11,062 bases of DNA from an uncultured Chromatiaceae bacterium (GTDB taxonomy: Bacteria > Pseudomonadota > Gammaproteobacteria > Enterobacterales > Alteromonadaceae). The notes below the pieces were generated by a model. The model worked only from the letters and a program-made list of their open reading frames with translations. It did no database searches and was not told the DNA's origin. A program made the translations under genes and the position numbers. This document shows positions 1 to 6,150 of this stretch, piece by piece (positions within the stretch are counted from its first letter, which is position 1; the number at the start of each line of letters is the position of its first letter). Location of the stretch: NCBI GenBank assembly GCA_946481195.1, contig CAMLNG010000076.1, forward strand, positions 1 through 11,062, read 5' to 3'.

Positions 1-324
1 GTCTGGGTCTTCCCGGAAGGCACCCGCAGCCGTGGCCGGGGCTTGTTGCCATTTAAAACCGGTGCTTTCCATATCGCTCAGCAGGCGCAGGTTGGCATAG
101 TACCGATTTGTATGAGCAGTACTTCGGCGCAGATTAAGCTGAATCGCTGGAACAATGGTCGGATCATTATTGAATTTCTGCCGCCGTTAAGCCCGGCCGA
201 ATTGCATGCACCAGTCCGCGAGCTGGCTGCACAGGTCAGGGAAATGATGGCTGTAAAAATTGCTCAGCTTGATAGCGAGTTACACAGCGATTACACTGCG
301 CAGACTACAACTGTCACAGGATGA
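1..324 (+). CDS. plsC: 1-acyl-sn-glycerol-3-phosphate acyltransferase, C-terminal part
   Basis: The reading frame is open from base 1, so the start lies left of the window; the last 107 residues are present. PlsC transfers an acyl chain from acyl-ACP or acyl-CoA to the sn-2 position of lysophosphatidic acid to make phosphatidic acid, the common precursor of membrane phospholipids, at the inner face of the cytoplasmic membrane. The fragment opens within the acyltransferase block VWVFPEGTRSRGRG, whose FPEGTRS is the family's glycerol-phosphate-binding motif. This is followed by LPFKTGAFHIA and a VGIVPICMSS block, which resemble E. coli PlsC as I recall it. The catalytic NHxxxxD motif must lie upstream of the window. 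The stop (322-324) is five bases before the rraB start, so the two are probably co-transcribed and translationally coupled. Family call is firm; only the N-terminus is unseen. Confidence 0.93.
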   Translation, partial: VWVFPEGTRSRGRGLLPFKTGAFHIAQQAQVGIVPICMSSTSAQIKLNRWNNGRIIIEFLPPLSPAELHAPVRELAAQVREMMAVKIAQLDSELHSDYTAQTTTVTG

Positions 325-329
325 TCCAG

Positions 330-698
330 ATGTCTGAAAACTGGCAAGAATTTACTGAAGAGACTGTTAATGCACTGCTGGAAGACGGCAGTGATCCGGA
401 TGCGGAATACACAGTCGAACACCACTTTTATCACGCCGATTTTGCGCAGCTGGAGAAGCTGGCCGTTGAAGTGTTTAAGTTGGGTTTTGAAGTGACAGAC
501 GCCGAAGAAGTCGAATTTGAAGATGGCGGCAGTGCCTGGGTATTTGATGCCATCCGCGAGCAGTCGCTGATTGCTGCGGAGATCACTGCAGATGCCATTA
601 AGCTGGAAAAGCTGGCGCAAAAATTCGGTATCGAATATGACGGCTGGGGCACCTACTTTGAAGGTGACGAAGAATTTGACGAGGATGACGAAGAGTAA
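330..698 (+). CDS. rraB: Ribonuclease E inhibitor RraB
   Basis: This is a 122-residue acidic cytoplasmic protein. RraB binds the C-terminal half of RNase E, inhibits it and alters degradosome composition, so it changes the stability of a subset of mRNAs. The sequence matches the family along its length: LLEDGSDPDAEYTVEHH near residues 16-32, FKLGFEVTDAEEVEFEDG near 49-66, and the family signature EYDGWGTYFE near 102-111, then an acidic tail (EEFDEDDEE). An ATG at 321 overlaps the plsC stop, but it has no room for a ribosome binding site. ATG 330 has AGGA (318-321) eight bases upstream and is preferred; the alternative would add MIQ. A strong intrinsic terminator follows 18 bases after the stop, so plsC-rraB ends a transcription unit. 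In E. coli rraB also lies a few genes from valS. Confidence 0.93.
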   Translation: MSENWQEFTEETVNALLEDGSDPDAEYTVEHHFYHADFAQLEKLAVEVFKLGFEVTDAEEVEFEDGGSAWVFDAIREQSLIAAEITADAIKLEKLAQKFGIEYDGWGTYFEGDEEFDEDDEE

Positions 699-716
699 TT
701 TCTTCTTAGTCTAAAC

Positions 717-740
717 AAGAGCCTGCGGGCTCTTTTTTTT
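717..740 (+). terminator. Intrinsic terminator of plsC-rraB
   Basis: A perfect 7-bp stem AAGAGCC (717-723) / GGCTCTT (728-734) with loop TGCG is followed by an unbroken run of T up to 740. It starts 18 bases after the rraB stop and separates the housekeeping unit from the PEP-CTERM gene downstream. Confidence 0.9.
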
Positions 741-830
741 GCCTGTCAGTTAAGTCCCTGCAGTACTATTGAGGCTAAGTCGTTATATGCCGGACTGAAT
801 CACTGCTGAATATATGGAATTTGCTCCCTT

Positions 831-871
831 TGCAGCTACTAGATTGTCAGAAAAGTTTACATGCAGCTACT
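831..871 (+). repeat. Duplicated decamer upstream of the first THxN gene
   Basis: TGCAGCTACT occurs at 831-840 and again at 862-871, with starts 31 bp apart, which is about three helical turns. The copies lie roughly 75 and 105 bp before the start site predicted from the candidate sigma-54 promoter at 914-929. Enhancer-binding proteins that activate RpoN promoters usually sit at such distances. A role as activator sites is inference; I do not see the decamer upstream of the second THxN gene. Confidence 0.4.
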
Positions 872-872
872 G

Positions 873-900
873 CCGTACATTCTAAATACATGAATTAGAA
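873..900 (+). promoter_or_regulatory. Possible operator: shared 10-mer plus inverted repeat
   Basis: CCGTACATTC (873-882) is repeated exactly upstream of the convergent paralog (2804-2813, - strand). It overlaps an inverted repeat TTCTAA (880-885) / TTAGAA (895-900). Because the same 10-mer precedes both paralogs just upstream of their candidate sigma-54 promoters, it could be a shared regulator site or a remnant of the common ancestral promoter. The regulator is not identified. Confidence 0.35.
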
Positions 901-913
901 AGATCTTTAATGT

Positions 914-929
914 TGGTCTGGTTCATGCT
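914..929 (+). promoter_or_regulatory. Candidate sigma-54 (-24/-12) promoter of the first THxN gene
   Basis: TGGTCTG-GTTC-ATGCT fits the RpoN pattern TGGCACG-N4-TTGCW at the invariant GG (915-916) and GC (927-928), which are exactly 10 nt apart. The rest of the -24 box is weak. A start near 940 would give a leader of about 63 nt before ATG 1003. It is weaker than the matching site upstream of the paralog. No good sigma-70 promoter competes: TTTACA at 856-861 has no convincing -10 partner. Confidence 0.4.
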
Positions 930-1002
930 TGTTTATTGAGCAGGACACCGACGCCGTACCTTGATGTCTTCAGTTTTACACTCAGCTCTCAAGGAGAAGA
1001 AT

Positions 1003-1797
1003 ATGAACAAATTACTTAAAACTACAGCTCTGGCCTGCGCCATGATGTTGCCGCAGTTCGCTCAGGCAGGTTTAGTGACACAATGGGAATATGAAGTCGC
1101 ATCTGAGTGGACCGGAGCGACATATGAAGCTACAGGTCTCGGTACTACCAGTACAACCAGCTCAGTCCTGAGTTGGGGTGCTGATGGTGGCAGCTACGAC
1201 ACCAATCCAAAAAACCGCAGTGCCTTAGTGATCAGCAATAGCCCAAAAAGCGGGACTGATTTGGTCACCAACAGCATGGCTTATGTGCTGACCAACGTCA
1301 TTACGCACTTTAACAACACCCTGACCGGTGGTACCAAAAGTCTTGAAACCGCACTGCTAAAAACCACTTTAAAATTAAAACCGTTTTTACCGGTACCAGG
1401 GCCAGCACTGCCAGCCAAAGAATTGGATTTCACTATCCGTTTTATTGAAACACCAAACGATGCAAACTGCGGTTTTGACAGTACTTCCAACTGTGACGAC
1501 ATTTTTGTTATCGAAATCGGTAGCCTGGTAAATTCTTTTACTTATGATGGCTTCAAGTACACCACTTCAATTATTGAAACCACTGCCAGTCTGACAGGTT
1601 TGAGCCCAGCCGCTTGTGCCGAAGCTGGTGCTTTACCTGGTTGCCTGGGTTTCAAAACCATTGAAAAAGCTGCAACTGATGCCAAATTCGGTTTGCTGAT
1701 TGACGCTGTTGAAGTAGCTGAACCAGCCGGTACTGCAGCGTTAGGACTTGGGTTATTATCACTGTTTATGTACGGCCGCCGTCGTGCCGGCAAATAA
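1003..1797 (+). CDS. THxN family PEP-CTERM secreted protein (paralog 1)
   Basis: This is a 264-residue exported protein of unknown biochemical function. ATG 1003 is chosen because AAGGAG (991-995 region) precedes it at good spacing and because it gives a clean signal peptide. The frame is open back to a TTG at 961, but that start has no ribosome binding site. Residues 1-22 form a Sec signal ending AQA. The mature part begins GLVTQWEYEVASEW and has the family's THxN motif as ITHFNN (100-105). Four cysteines (156, 164, 205, 214) are also present in the neighbouring paralog. The C-terminus is a sorting tail: VAEPAG (238-243), a short hydrophobic helix (about 245-257), then GRRRAGK. Such tails are recognised by exosortase, which processes substrates at the membrane, usually in exopolysaccharide- or biofilm-producing bacteria. 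The PEP box is imperfect (AEP for PEP), so sorting efficiency is uncertain. A sigma-54-like promoter lies upstream and a strong terminator downstream; it is a single-gene unit. Confidence 0.85.
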   Translation: MNKLLKTTALACAMMLPQFAQAGLVTQWEYEVASEWTGATYEATGLGTTSTTSSVLSWGADGGSYDTNPKNRSALVISNSPKSGTDLVTNSMAYVLTNVITHFNNTLTGGTKSLETALLKTTLKLKPFLPVPGPALPAKELDFTIRFIETPNDANCGFDSTSNCDDIFVIEIGSLVNSFTYDGFKYTTSIIETTASLTGLSPAACAEAGALPGCLGFKTIEKAATDAKFGLLIDAVEVAEPAGTAALGLGLLSLFMYGRRRAGK

Positions 1798-1813
1798 TGC
1801 TCAATAATTTAGG

Positions 1814-1839
1814 AAAGCCTGCATTTGCAGGCTTTTTTT
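1814..1839 (+). terminator. Intrinsic terminator of THxN paralog 1
   Basis: A perfect 9-bp stem AAAGCCTGC (1814-1822) / GCAGGCTTT (1827-1835) with a 4-nt loop is followed by T to 1839. It lies 17 bases after the stop of the + strand gene. Confidence 0.9.
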
Positions 1840-1867
1840 ATGGCTGACAGCTTTCTGTTGTTGCAAT

Positions 1868-1893
1868 AAAAAAGGCGCCGAAGCGCCTTTTTT
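1868..1893 (-). terminator. Intrinsic terminator of THxN paralog 2, UUCG tetraloop
   Basis: AAAAAAGGCGC (1868-1878) and GCGCCTTTTTT (1883-1893) are perfectly complementary. Read on the - strand, the loop is TTCG closed by C-G, the extra-stable cUUCGg tetraloop, followed by a T run. It starts 15 bases after the stop of the - strand gene. The A/T runs on both arms mean it could also terminate read-through from the + strand. Confidence 0.9.
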
Positions 1894-1908
1894 GATTTGT
1901 ATACAAAC

Positions 1909-2712
1909 TTATTTAGACCGGCGGCCTGATAAACGCAGTGCTAAAACAGAGAAGGCCAGTAAACCCAGTGTGGCAGGTGCTGGGACTGTGATTTTCTCAC
2001 CTTCAATGGTAAAGCCAAATTGTGCTGTGGTGTTTTGACCTTCAACGGTCTGGAAGCCGACACAACCTGCCGGGGCGTTGGCAATTGCACAAGCTGCAGC
2101 AGTTAGTGCTGTCAGTGACTGAGTTGTTTCGACCAGTTTCACAGTGTATTTGTAGCCGTCATAGACGAAGTTTGTGACCAGACTGGCCGGGTTGTCGATC
2201 ACAAAAATGTCATCGCAGGCACCGATGCTGGTGAAACCGCAGCTTGCAGCTGAACCGGTATTTGATGTTTCTTTAAAACGGATGTCGAAGTTCAGTACTT
2301 TTGGTGGAAACAGCGGGCCTACGACCGGAGCCCAAGGCTGTAACGTCAGTGAAGTCGTTAACACAGCACTGGTCAGTGTAGAGTAGCCATTGAGTACGTT
2401 GTTGTAGTGGGTAATTGAGTTGGTTAATGCTGGCTGAGCCGCGTTGGTATTAGCAGTGGCAGGTGCTGCCATACCGCCGATTTCCAGCGCGCTACGGTTT
2501 TTGGTGCCAGCACCTTTATAATTACCACCAGTGGCCCCCCAGCTGATCACATCGTTTGATACTGAGGTTGTGCCATTACCTGAAGCGGTGAATACCACAG
2601 GTTGAGACCAGTTAGAAGCTGCCAGATATTGCCATTGGGTGACCAGGCTGGCTGATGCTGTCATTGGGACTGCGGCGGCTGCCAGTACAGAAACCGCGAT
2701 TAAATTGCGCAT
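1909..2712 (-). CDS. THxN family PEP-CTERM secreted protein (paralog 2)
   Basis: This 267-residue exported protein is an evident paralog of the convergent gene at 1003-1797. Shared blocks include LVTQWxY, SWGAxGGxY, KNRSAL, LTNxITHxNN, RFxET, CGFxSxxxCDDIFVI, YDGxKYT, ETTxSLT and AACAxA. ATG 2712 is preferred because GGAGAG (2717-2722) lies four bases upstream; a start at 2724 would add MESI and has no ribosome binding site. Residues 1-21 are a Sec signal ending ASA. The THxN motif is ITHYNN (100-105), at the same residue position as in the paralog. Cysteines are at 158, 166, 208 and 217. The C-terminal tail has VPAPAT (243-248), a hydrophobic helix and GRRSK, a usual exosortase-type signal with Ala for the Glu of PEP. 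Its role is unknown, but export and processing at the envelope are likely. A good sigma-54 promoter match lies upstream. Confidence 0.88.
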   Translation of the reverse strand: MRNLIAVSVLAAAAVPMTASASLVTQWQYLAASNWSQPVVFTASGNGTTSVSNDVISWGATGGNYKGAGTKNRSALEIGGMAAPATANTNAAQPALTNSITHYNNVLNGYSTLTSAVLTTSLTLQPWAPVVGPLFPPKVLNFDIRFKETSNTGSAASCGFTSIGACDDIFVIDNPASLVTNFVYDGYKYTVKLVETTQSLTALTAAACAIANAPAGCVGFQTVEGQNTTAQFGFTIEGEKITVPAPATLGLLAFSVLALRLSGRRSK

Positions 2713-2773
2713 AATACTCTCCATGAGAATGTTGTTTTAGCCTTTAGACTTACTACATGTCCGCTGGGGTATA

Positions 2774-2790
2774 GGCAAATTTTAAGCCAA
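2774..2790 (-). promoter_or_regulatory. Candidate sigma-54 (-24/-12) promoter of THxN paralog 2
   Basis: Read on the - strand, TTGGCTTAAAATTTGCC matches TGGCACG-N4-TTGCW with intact TGGC and TTGC cores, and exactly 10 nt between GG (2788-2787) and GC (2776-2775). The predicted start near 2763 leaves a leader of about 50 nt. This is a better RpoN match than the one before the paralog. An overlapping sigma-70 reading (TTCAAC, 16 nt, TAAAAT) is possible but poorer at -35. Confidence 0.55.
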
Positions 2791-2803
2791 TTAGTAACAT
2801 GTT

Positions 2804-2813
2804 GAATGTACGG
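2804..2813 (-). promoter_or_regulatory. Second copy of the shared 10-mer CCGTACATTC
   Basis: On the - strand CCGTACATTC begins 25 bases before the GG of the sigma-54 candidate. The first copy begins 42 bases before its GG, so the distance is not conserved. It is followed by ACATGTTA, where the first copy is followed after a short gap by ACATGA. Function is inferred only from its occurrence upstream of both paralogs. Confidence 0.35.
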
Positions 2814-2911
2814 GATAATTAGATTTTTTTGATTAAGTGTGTGTATAATAATTGGACATTTGTTAAAAGGTGTAATCAGAATTCCAGCATTTGCTAACGC
2901 TGTTGAGCATT

Positions 2912-2940
2912 AATTTGCCCAGTAGGTATCGTGGCAAATT
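2912..2940. repeat. 8-bp inverted repeat at the end of the small ORF
   Basis: AATTTGCC (2912-2919) and GGCAAATT (2933-2940) are perfect complements around a 13-nt loop. The repeat abuts the stop of the small - strand ORF (2940-2942). There is no U tract after it on the - strand, so it is a weak terminator at best; it may instead protect a 3' end or be a protein site. Confidence 0.4.
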
Positions 2941-3146
2941 CAGTGCTTAGCTGGAAGTTGATCCAGAGAATTAGATTCAGTCGCGGAGTTGTCTTGACTG
3001 GCTGTTTTAACACAAAGCTCTAAAGCCGGCGTGCTGCTTTGAAAATGGTGTTGTGACTGGCCGAAGTGGCAACAGGGCGCCGCTACGCTCAATTGCTGAC
3101 GAAACAGCGCGTTACGGCGCAACATAAGCTTTTTTTGTGGTGACAT
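2940..3146 (-). CDS. Possible small hypothetical protein
   Basis: This 68-residue ORF starts MSPQKKLMLRRN; I do not recognise it. It has a basic N-terminal third (KK, RR), two adjacent cysteines at 25-26 plus a third near 52, several histidines, and a polar Ser/Gln/Asn-rich C-terminal half. There is no signal peptide or membrane helix. ATG 3146 is preferred over an in-frame ATG at 3164 because AGGA lies eight bases before it. A sigma-70-like promoter (3181-3208) stands about 28 nt before the start codon. The gene sits alone between the valS terminator and the THxN promoter region. Start signals favour a real gene; the composition and lack of any recognised family argue for caution. Confidence 0.35.
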   Translation of the reverse strand: MSPQKKLMLRRNALFRQQLSVAAPCCHFGQSQHHFQSSTPALELCVKTASQDNSATESNSLDQLPAKH

Positions 3147-3156
3147 AATGCTAATC

Positions 3157-3176
3157 CTGAACATGTGAACGTTCAG
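3157..3176. repeat. Inverted repeat in the leader of the small ORF
   Basis: CTGAAC (3157-3162) and GTTCAG (3171-3176) are complementary and enclose part of the perfect palindrome TGAACGTTCA (3166-3175). This lies between the candidate promoter and the AGGA ribosome binding site of the small ORF, where a repressor would act. Operator function is inference. Confidence 0.35.
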
Positions 3177-3180
3177 CCTA

Positions 3181-3208
3181 GCTATAGTTGATGGCAGATT
3201 TATGACAA
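3181..3208 (-). promoter_or_regulatory. Candidate sigma-70 promoter of the small ORF
   Basis: On the - strand TTGTCA (3208-3203, one mismatch to TTGACA) and TATAGC (3186-3181, two mismatches to TATAAT) are separated by 16 nt. The -35 box overlaps the edge of the valS terminator hairpin. It predicts a start near 3174. Confidence 0.4.
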
Positions 3209-3236
3209 AGAAGGCGACCCCTGGGTCGCCTTCTTT
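3207..3236 (-). terminator. Intrinsic terminator of pepA-holC-valS
   Basis: AAAGAAGGCGACCC (3207-3220) and GGGTCGCCTTCTTT (3223-3236) are perfectly complementary over 14 bp. The hairpin begins 23 bases after the valS stop, and on the - strand its 3' arm ends in TTCTTT, giving a pyrimidine-rich tail. It marks the end of the operon. Confidence 0.85.
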
Positions 3237-3259
3237 ATTACTGTTACCTTGTGATACCG

Positions 3260-6124
3260 TTACAGCGCGGCGATTTGCACCTGCTGGGCGATTAACTTGG
3301 CCACAGCCGCTTCGGCTTCTGCCAGTTTCTCACGTTCTTTGGCCAATACAGCTTCCGGTGCTTTGGCAACAAAACCTTCGTTGGCAAGCTTGCCGGCAAC
3401 ACGGCTGACTTCCTGCTGCATCTTCTCCAGTTGCTTGGCGATGCGTGACAGCTCAGCGTCTTTGTCGATCAGGCCCGCCATTGGGATTAACAGATCCATC
3501 GCACCTAACAGCTGTGTCGCGCTCGCTGGTGCAGTATCTGCATCAGTTAATACCGTGATGCTGTCCAGTTTGGCTAAGTTCAGCAGCAGGGCGCGGTTTT
3601 GTTCCAGGCGACGGCTGTCTTCAGCAGATAAGTTGCGCAGTAACACCGGTAATGGTTTAGTCGGGGCAATATCCATTTCGCCGCGGATGTTCCGGATCGC
3701 CAGAATAAAGCCTTTAACCCACTCGATATCCGCTTGCGCGGCAGGGTTCACCAGTGCGCTGTCCGCTTCTGGATACGCCTGGTTCATGATACTGATACCG
3801 GCGCTGAAATCCTTGATAGCCAGCGGCGCGACGCGCTGCCAAATCTCTTCAGTGATAAATGGCATGATCGGGTGCATCAGACGCAGCAGCGATTCCAGCA
3901 CAGTCACCAGCGTCTGGCGAGTACCACGTTGCTGCGCTTCAGAGCCTTTGAACAGCACAGGCTTGGTCAGCTCCAGATACCAGTCACAGAACTGGTTCCA
4001 GGTGAATTCGTACAGCGTATTGGCCGCCATATCAAAGCGGTAGCTGTCGAGGTACTGACGGAACTGCGTCACTGTTTCCTGGTACTGACTTAAAATCCAC
4101 TGGTCTGCCAGCGACAGTTCGATGTCGCCGCCGTTTAAACCGGTGTCTTTGTCTTCGGTCATCATGGTGACGTAACGGCTGGCGTTCCACAGTTTGTTGA
4201 CGAAGTTGCGGTAACCTTCCAGGCGCTTCATATCCCAGTTGATGTCGCGGCCGGTTGACGCCAGTGCCGCTAAGGTAAAGCGCAGCGCGTCAGTGCCGGT
4301 GGCTTCAATCCCTTCCGGGAATTGTTTTTTCGTCTGGTTTGCAATCTTTTCTGCCAGCTGCGGCTGCATCATGTTGCTGGTGCGTTTTTCCAGCAGATCT
4401 TCGAGGCTGATACCGTCAATCATATCCAATGGGTCGATAACGTTACCCTTAGATTTCGACATTTTATCGCCGTTTTCGTCGCGGATAAGACCGGTCACAT
4501 ATACAGTCTTAAACGGTACCTGCGGCTTACCGTTTTCGTCTTTGATGAAATGCATCGTCATCATAATCATCCGGGCGACCCAGAAGAAAATGATGTCAAA
4601 ACCCGTCACCAGCACGTCGGTCGGGTGGAAGGTTTTTAAATCTTCGGTATTGTCCGGCCAGCCCAGCGTGGAGAAAGTCCACAGTGCGGACGAGAACCAG
4701 GTATCTAACACGTCATTGTCCTGGCGCAGTGCAACGCTTTGATCTAAACCATGTTTGGCGCGCACTTCGGCTTCATTACGGCCGACGTAAACTTTACCAT
4801 CTGCGGCGTACCAGGCCGGAATGCGGTGGCCCCACCACAGCTGACGGGAAATACACCAGTCCTGAATGTCACGCATCCAGCTGTAGTACATGTTCTCATA
4901 TTGTTTTGGCACGAACTGGATATCGCCGTTTTCCACGGCTTCAATCGCAGTTTTCGCCATAGGCGCGACGCGCACATACCACTGGTCGGTCAGCATCGGC
5001 TCGATGACGACACCTGAACGGTCGCCGTATGGCAGGGTGTTGGTCAGCTCTTCGACTTTATCCAACAAACCTTGGGCATCTAAAGCGGCGACAATGGCTT
5101 TACGAGCTGCAAAACGGTCAAGGCCGGCATATTCGGCCGGAATTGGCGCTTCCAGCGCGGTATTTTCTTCGCCGTTGGTAAAGAAACACTCGCCAGTGGC
5201 GCGGATAGTGGCATCCGGCGTCATCACGTTAATCATGGTGAGGCCATGACGTTTACCGACTTCATAGTCGTTAAAATCATGCGCCGGGGTGATTTTCACG
5301 CAGCCTGAGCCTTTGTCTTTGTCGGCGTGTTCGTCGGCGATGATAGTGATACGGCGATCCACCAGTGGCAGCAGAATGTCTTTGCCAATCAAAGACTGAT
5401 AACGCTCGTCGTCCGGGTTCACGGCAACAGCGGTGTCACCGAGCATGGTTTCGGGCCGCGTGGTTGCGACCACGATATAATCTTTGCCATCCAGCGTTTT
5501 GACGCCGTCAGCCAGTGGATAACGCAGGTGCCAGAAGTGACCGCGTTGTTCTTTATTTTCCACTTCTAAGTCAGAAATTGCCGTGTGCAGTTTCGGGTCC
5601 CAGTTGACCAGGCGTTTGCCGCGGTAAATCAGGTCATCTTCATACAAGCGGACAAACACTTCCTGCACGGCATTGGACAAGCCTTCGTCCATGGTGAAAC
5701 GTTCTTTGTCCCAGTCAACTGAGTTGCCAAGGCGGCGCATTTGCGACGTGATGGTACCGCCAGATTCGGCTTTCCATTCCCAGACTTTTTCGATGAAAGC
5801 GTCACGGCCCATGGCGTGGCGGTCTGGTAAGCCGGCAGCTGCCAGTTTACGCTCTACCACCATTTGGGTGGCAATACCGGCGTGGTCTGTGCCGACCTGC
5901 CACAAGGTGTTTTTGCCCAGCATGCGTTTGTAGCGGGTCAGGGCATCCATGATGGTTTGCTGGAACGCGTGGCCCATGTGCAGGCTGCCAGTGACGTTCG
6001 GCGGCGGGATCATGATGCAGTAGGCGCCGTTGCTGTTGTCACCTGACGGCTTAAAATAGCCTTTGCTTTCCCAGGCGTTGTACATCGCCTGCTCGATTTG
6101 ACTCGGATTAAATGTTTTTTCCAT
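3260..6124 (-). CDS. valS: Valine--tRNA ligase
   Basis: This complete 954-residue class I aminoacyl-tRNA synthetase charges tRNA-Val with valine in the cytoplasm (E. coli ValS is 951). The HIGH motif is HMGH at residues 49-52 in [13 protein letters not shown]. The editing (CP1) domain, which hydrolyses mischarged Thr-tRNA-Val, is seen in TTRPET (221-226) and [14 protein letters not shown] (about 275-288). The catalytic lysine loop is KMSKS at 554-558. The anticodon-binding region follows (LTKPV, then [19 protein letters not shown]). The last roughly 70 residues are a Glu/Lys/Ala-rich coiled-coil arm that contacts the tRNA. The start [15 protein letters not shown] agrees with the family; the ribosome binding site is poor (AGG about ten bases upstream), which fits translation following holC, whose stop is 26 bases upstream. 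No frameshift or missing motif is seen. Confidence 0.98.
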   Translation of the reverse strand: MEKTFNPSQIEQAMYNAWESKGYFKPSGDNSNGAYCIMIPPPNVTGSLHMGHAFQQTIMDALTRYKRMLGKNTLWQVGTDHAGIATQMVVERKLAAAGLPDRHAMGRDAFIEKVWEWKAESGGTITSQMRRLGNSVDWDKERFTMDEGLSNAVQEVFVRLYEDDLIYRGKRLVNWDPKLHTAISDLEVENKEQRGHFWHLRYPLADGVKTLDGKDYIVVATTRPETMLGDTAVAVNPDDERYQSLIGKDILLPLVDRRITIIADEHADKDKGSGCVKITPAHDFNDYEVGKRHGLTMINVMTPDATIRATGECFFTNGEENTALEAPIPAEYAGLDRFAARKAIVAALDAQGLLDKVEELTNTLPYGDRSGVVIEPMLTDQWYVRVAPMAKTAIEAVENGDIQFVPKQYENMYYSWMRDIQDWCISRQLWWGHRIPAWYAADGKVYVGRNEAEVRAKHGLDQSVALRQDNDVLDTWFSSALWTFSTLGWPDNTEDLKTFHPTDVLVTGFDIIFFWVARMIMMTMHFIKDENGKPQVPFKTVYVTGLIRDENGDKMSKSKGNVIDPLDMIDGISLEDLLEKRTSNMMQPQLAEKIANQTKKQFPEGIEATGTDALRFTLAALASTGRDINWDMKRLEGYRNFVNKLWNASRYVTMMTEDKDTGLNGGDIELSLADQWILSQYQETVTQFRQYLDSYRFDMAANTLYEFTWNQFCDWYLELTKPVLFKGSEAQQRGTRQTLVTVLESLLRLMHPIMPFITEEIWQRVAPLAIKDFSAGISIMNQAYPEADSALVNPAAQADIEWVKGFILAIRNIRGEMDIAPTKPLPVLLRNLSAEDSRRLEQNRALLLNLAKLDSITVLTDADTAPASATQLLGAMDLLIPMAGLIDKDAELSRIAKQLEKMQQEVSRVAGKLANEGFVAKAPEAVLAKEREKLAEAEAAVAKLIAQQVQIAAL

Positions 6125-6150
6125 GGTATCTGCCTGATCTCATCAACAGC

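Noticed and set aside
856..888. Sigma-70 promoter TTTACA plus a -10 near TACATT or TCTAAA for THxN paralog 1
   Set aside because: Spacers would be 14 or 19 nt with weak -10 boxes; the sigma-54 candidate downstream is the better fit.
961..1002. Extended N-terminus of THxN paralog 1 starting at TTG 961 or ATG 964
   Set aside because: No ribosome binding site precedes these codons, whereas AAGGAG precedes ATG 1003 and yields a normal signal peptide; the extension would bury it.
2912..2940. Inverted repeat as an intrinsic terminator of the small ORF
   Set aside because: The 13-nt loop and missing U tract make it a poor terminator; kept only as a repeat.
3202..3408. 68-codon + strand ORF starting just upstream of the valS terminator
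   Set aside because: It runs through the terminator hairpin and then antisense to the valS 3' end, and it has no start signal.
3297..4742. Long open frames on the + strand opposite valS (3297-4043 of 248 codons, 4239-4742 of 167 codons)
   Set aside because: They lie fully inside valS on the other strand, have no ribosome binding site or recognisable domain, and their Ser/Arg-rich composition is typical of antisense shadows.
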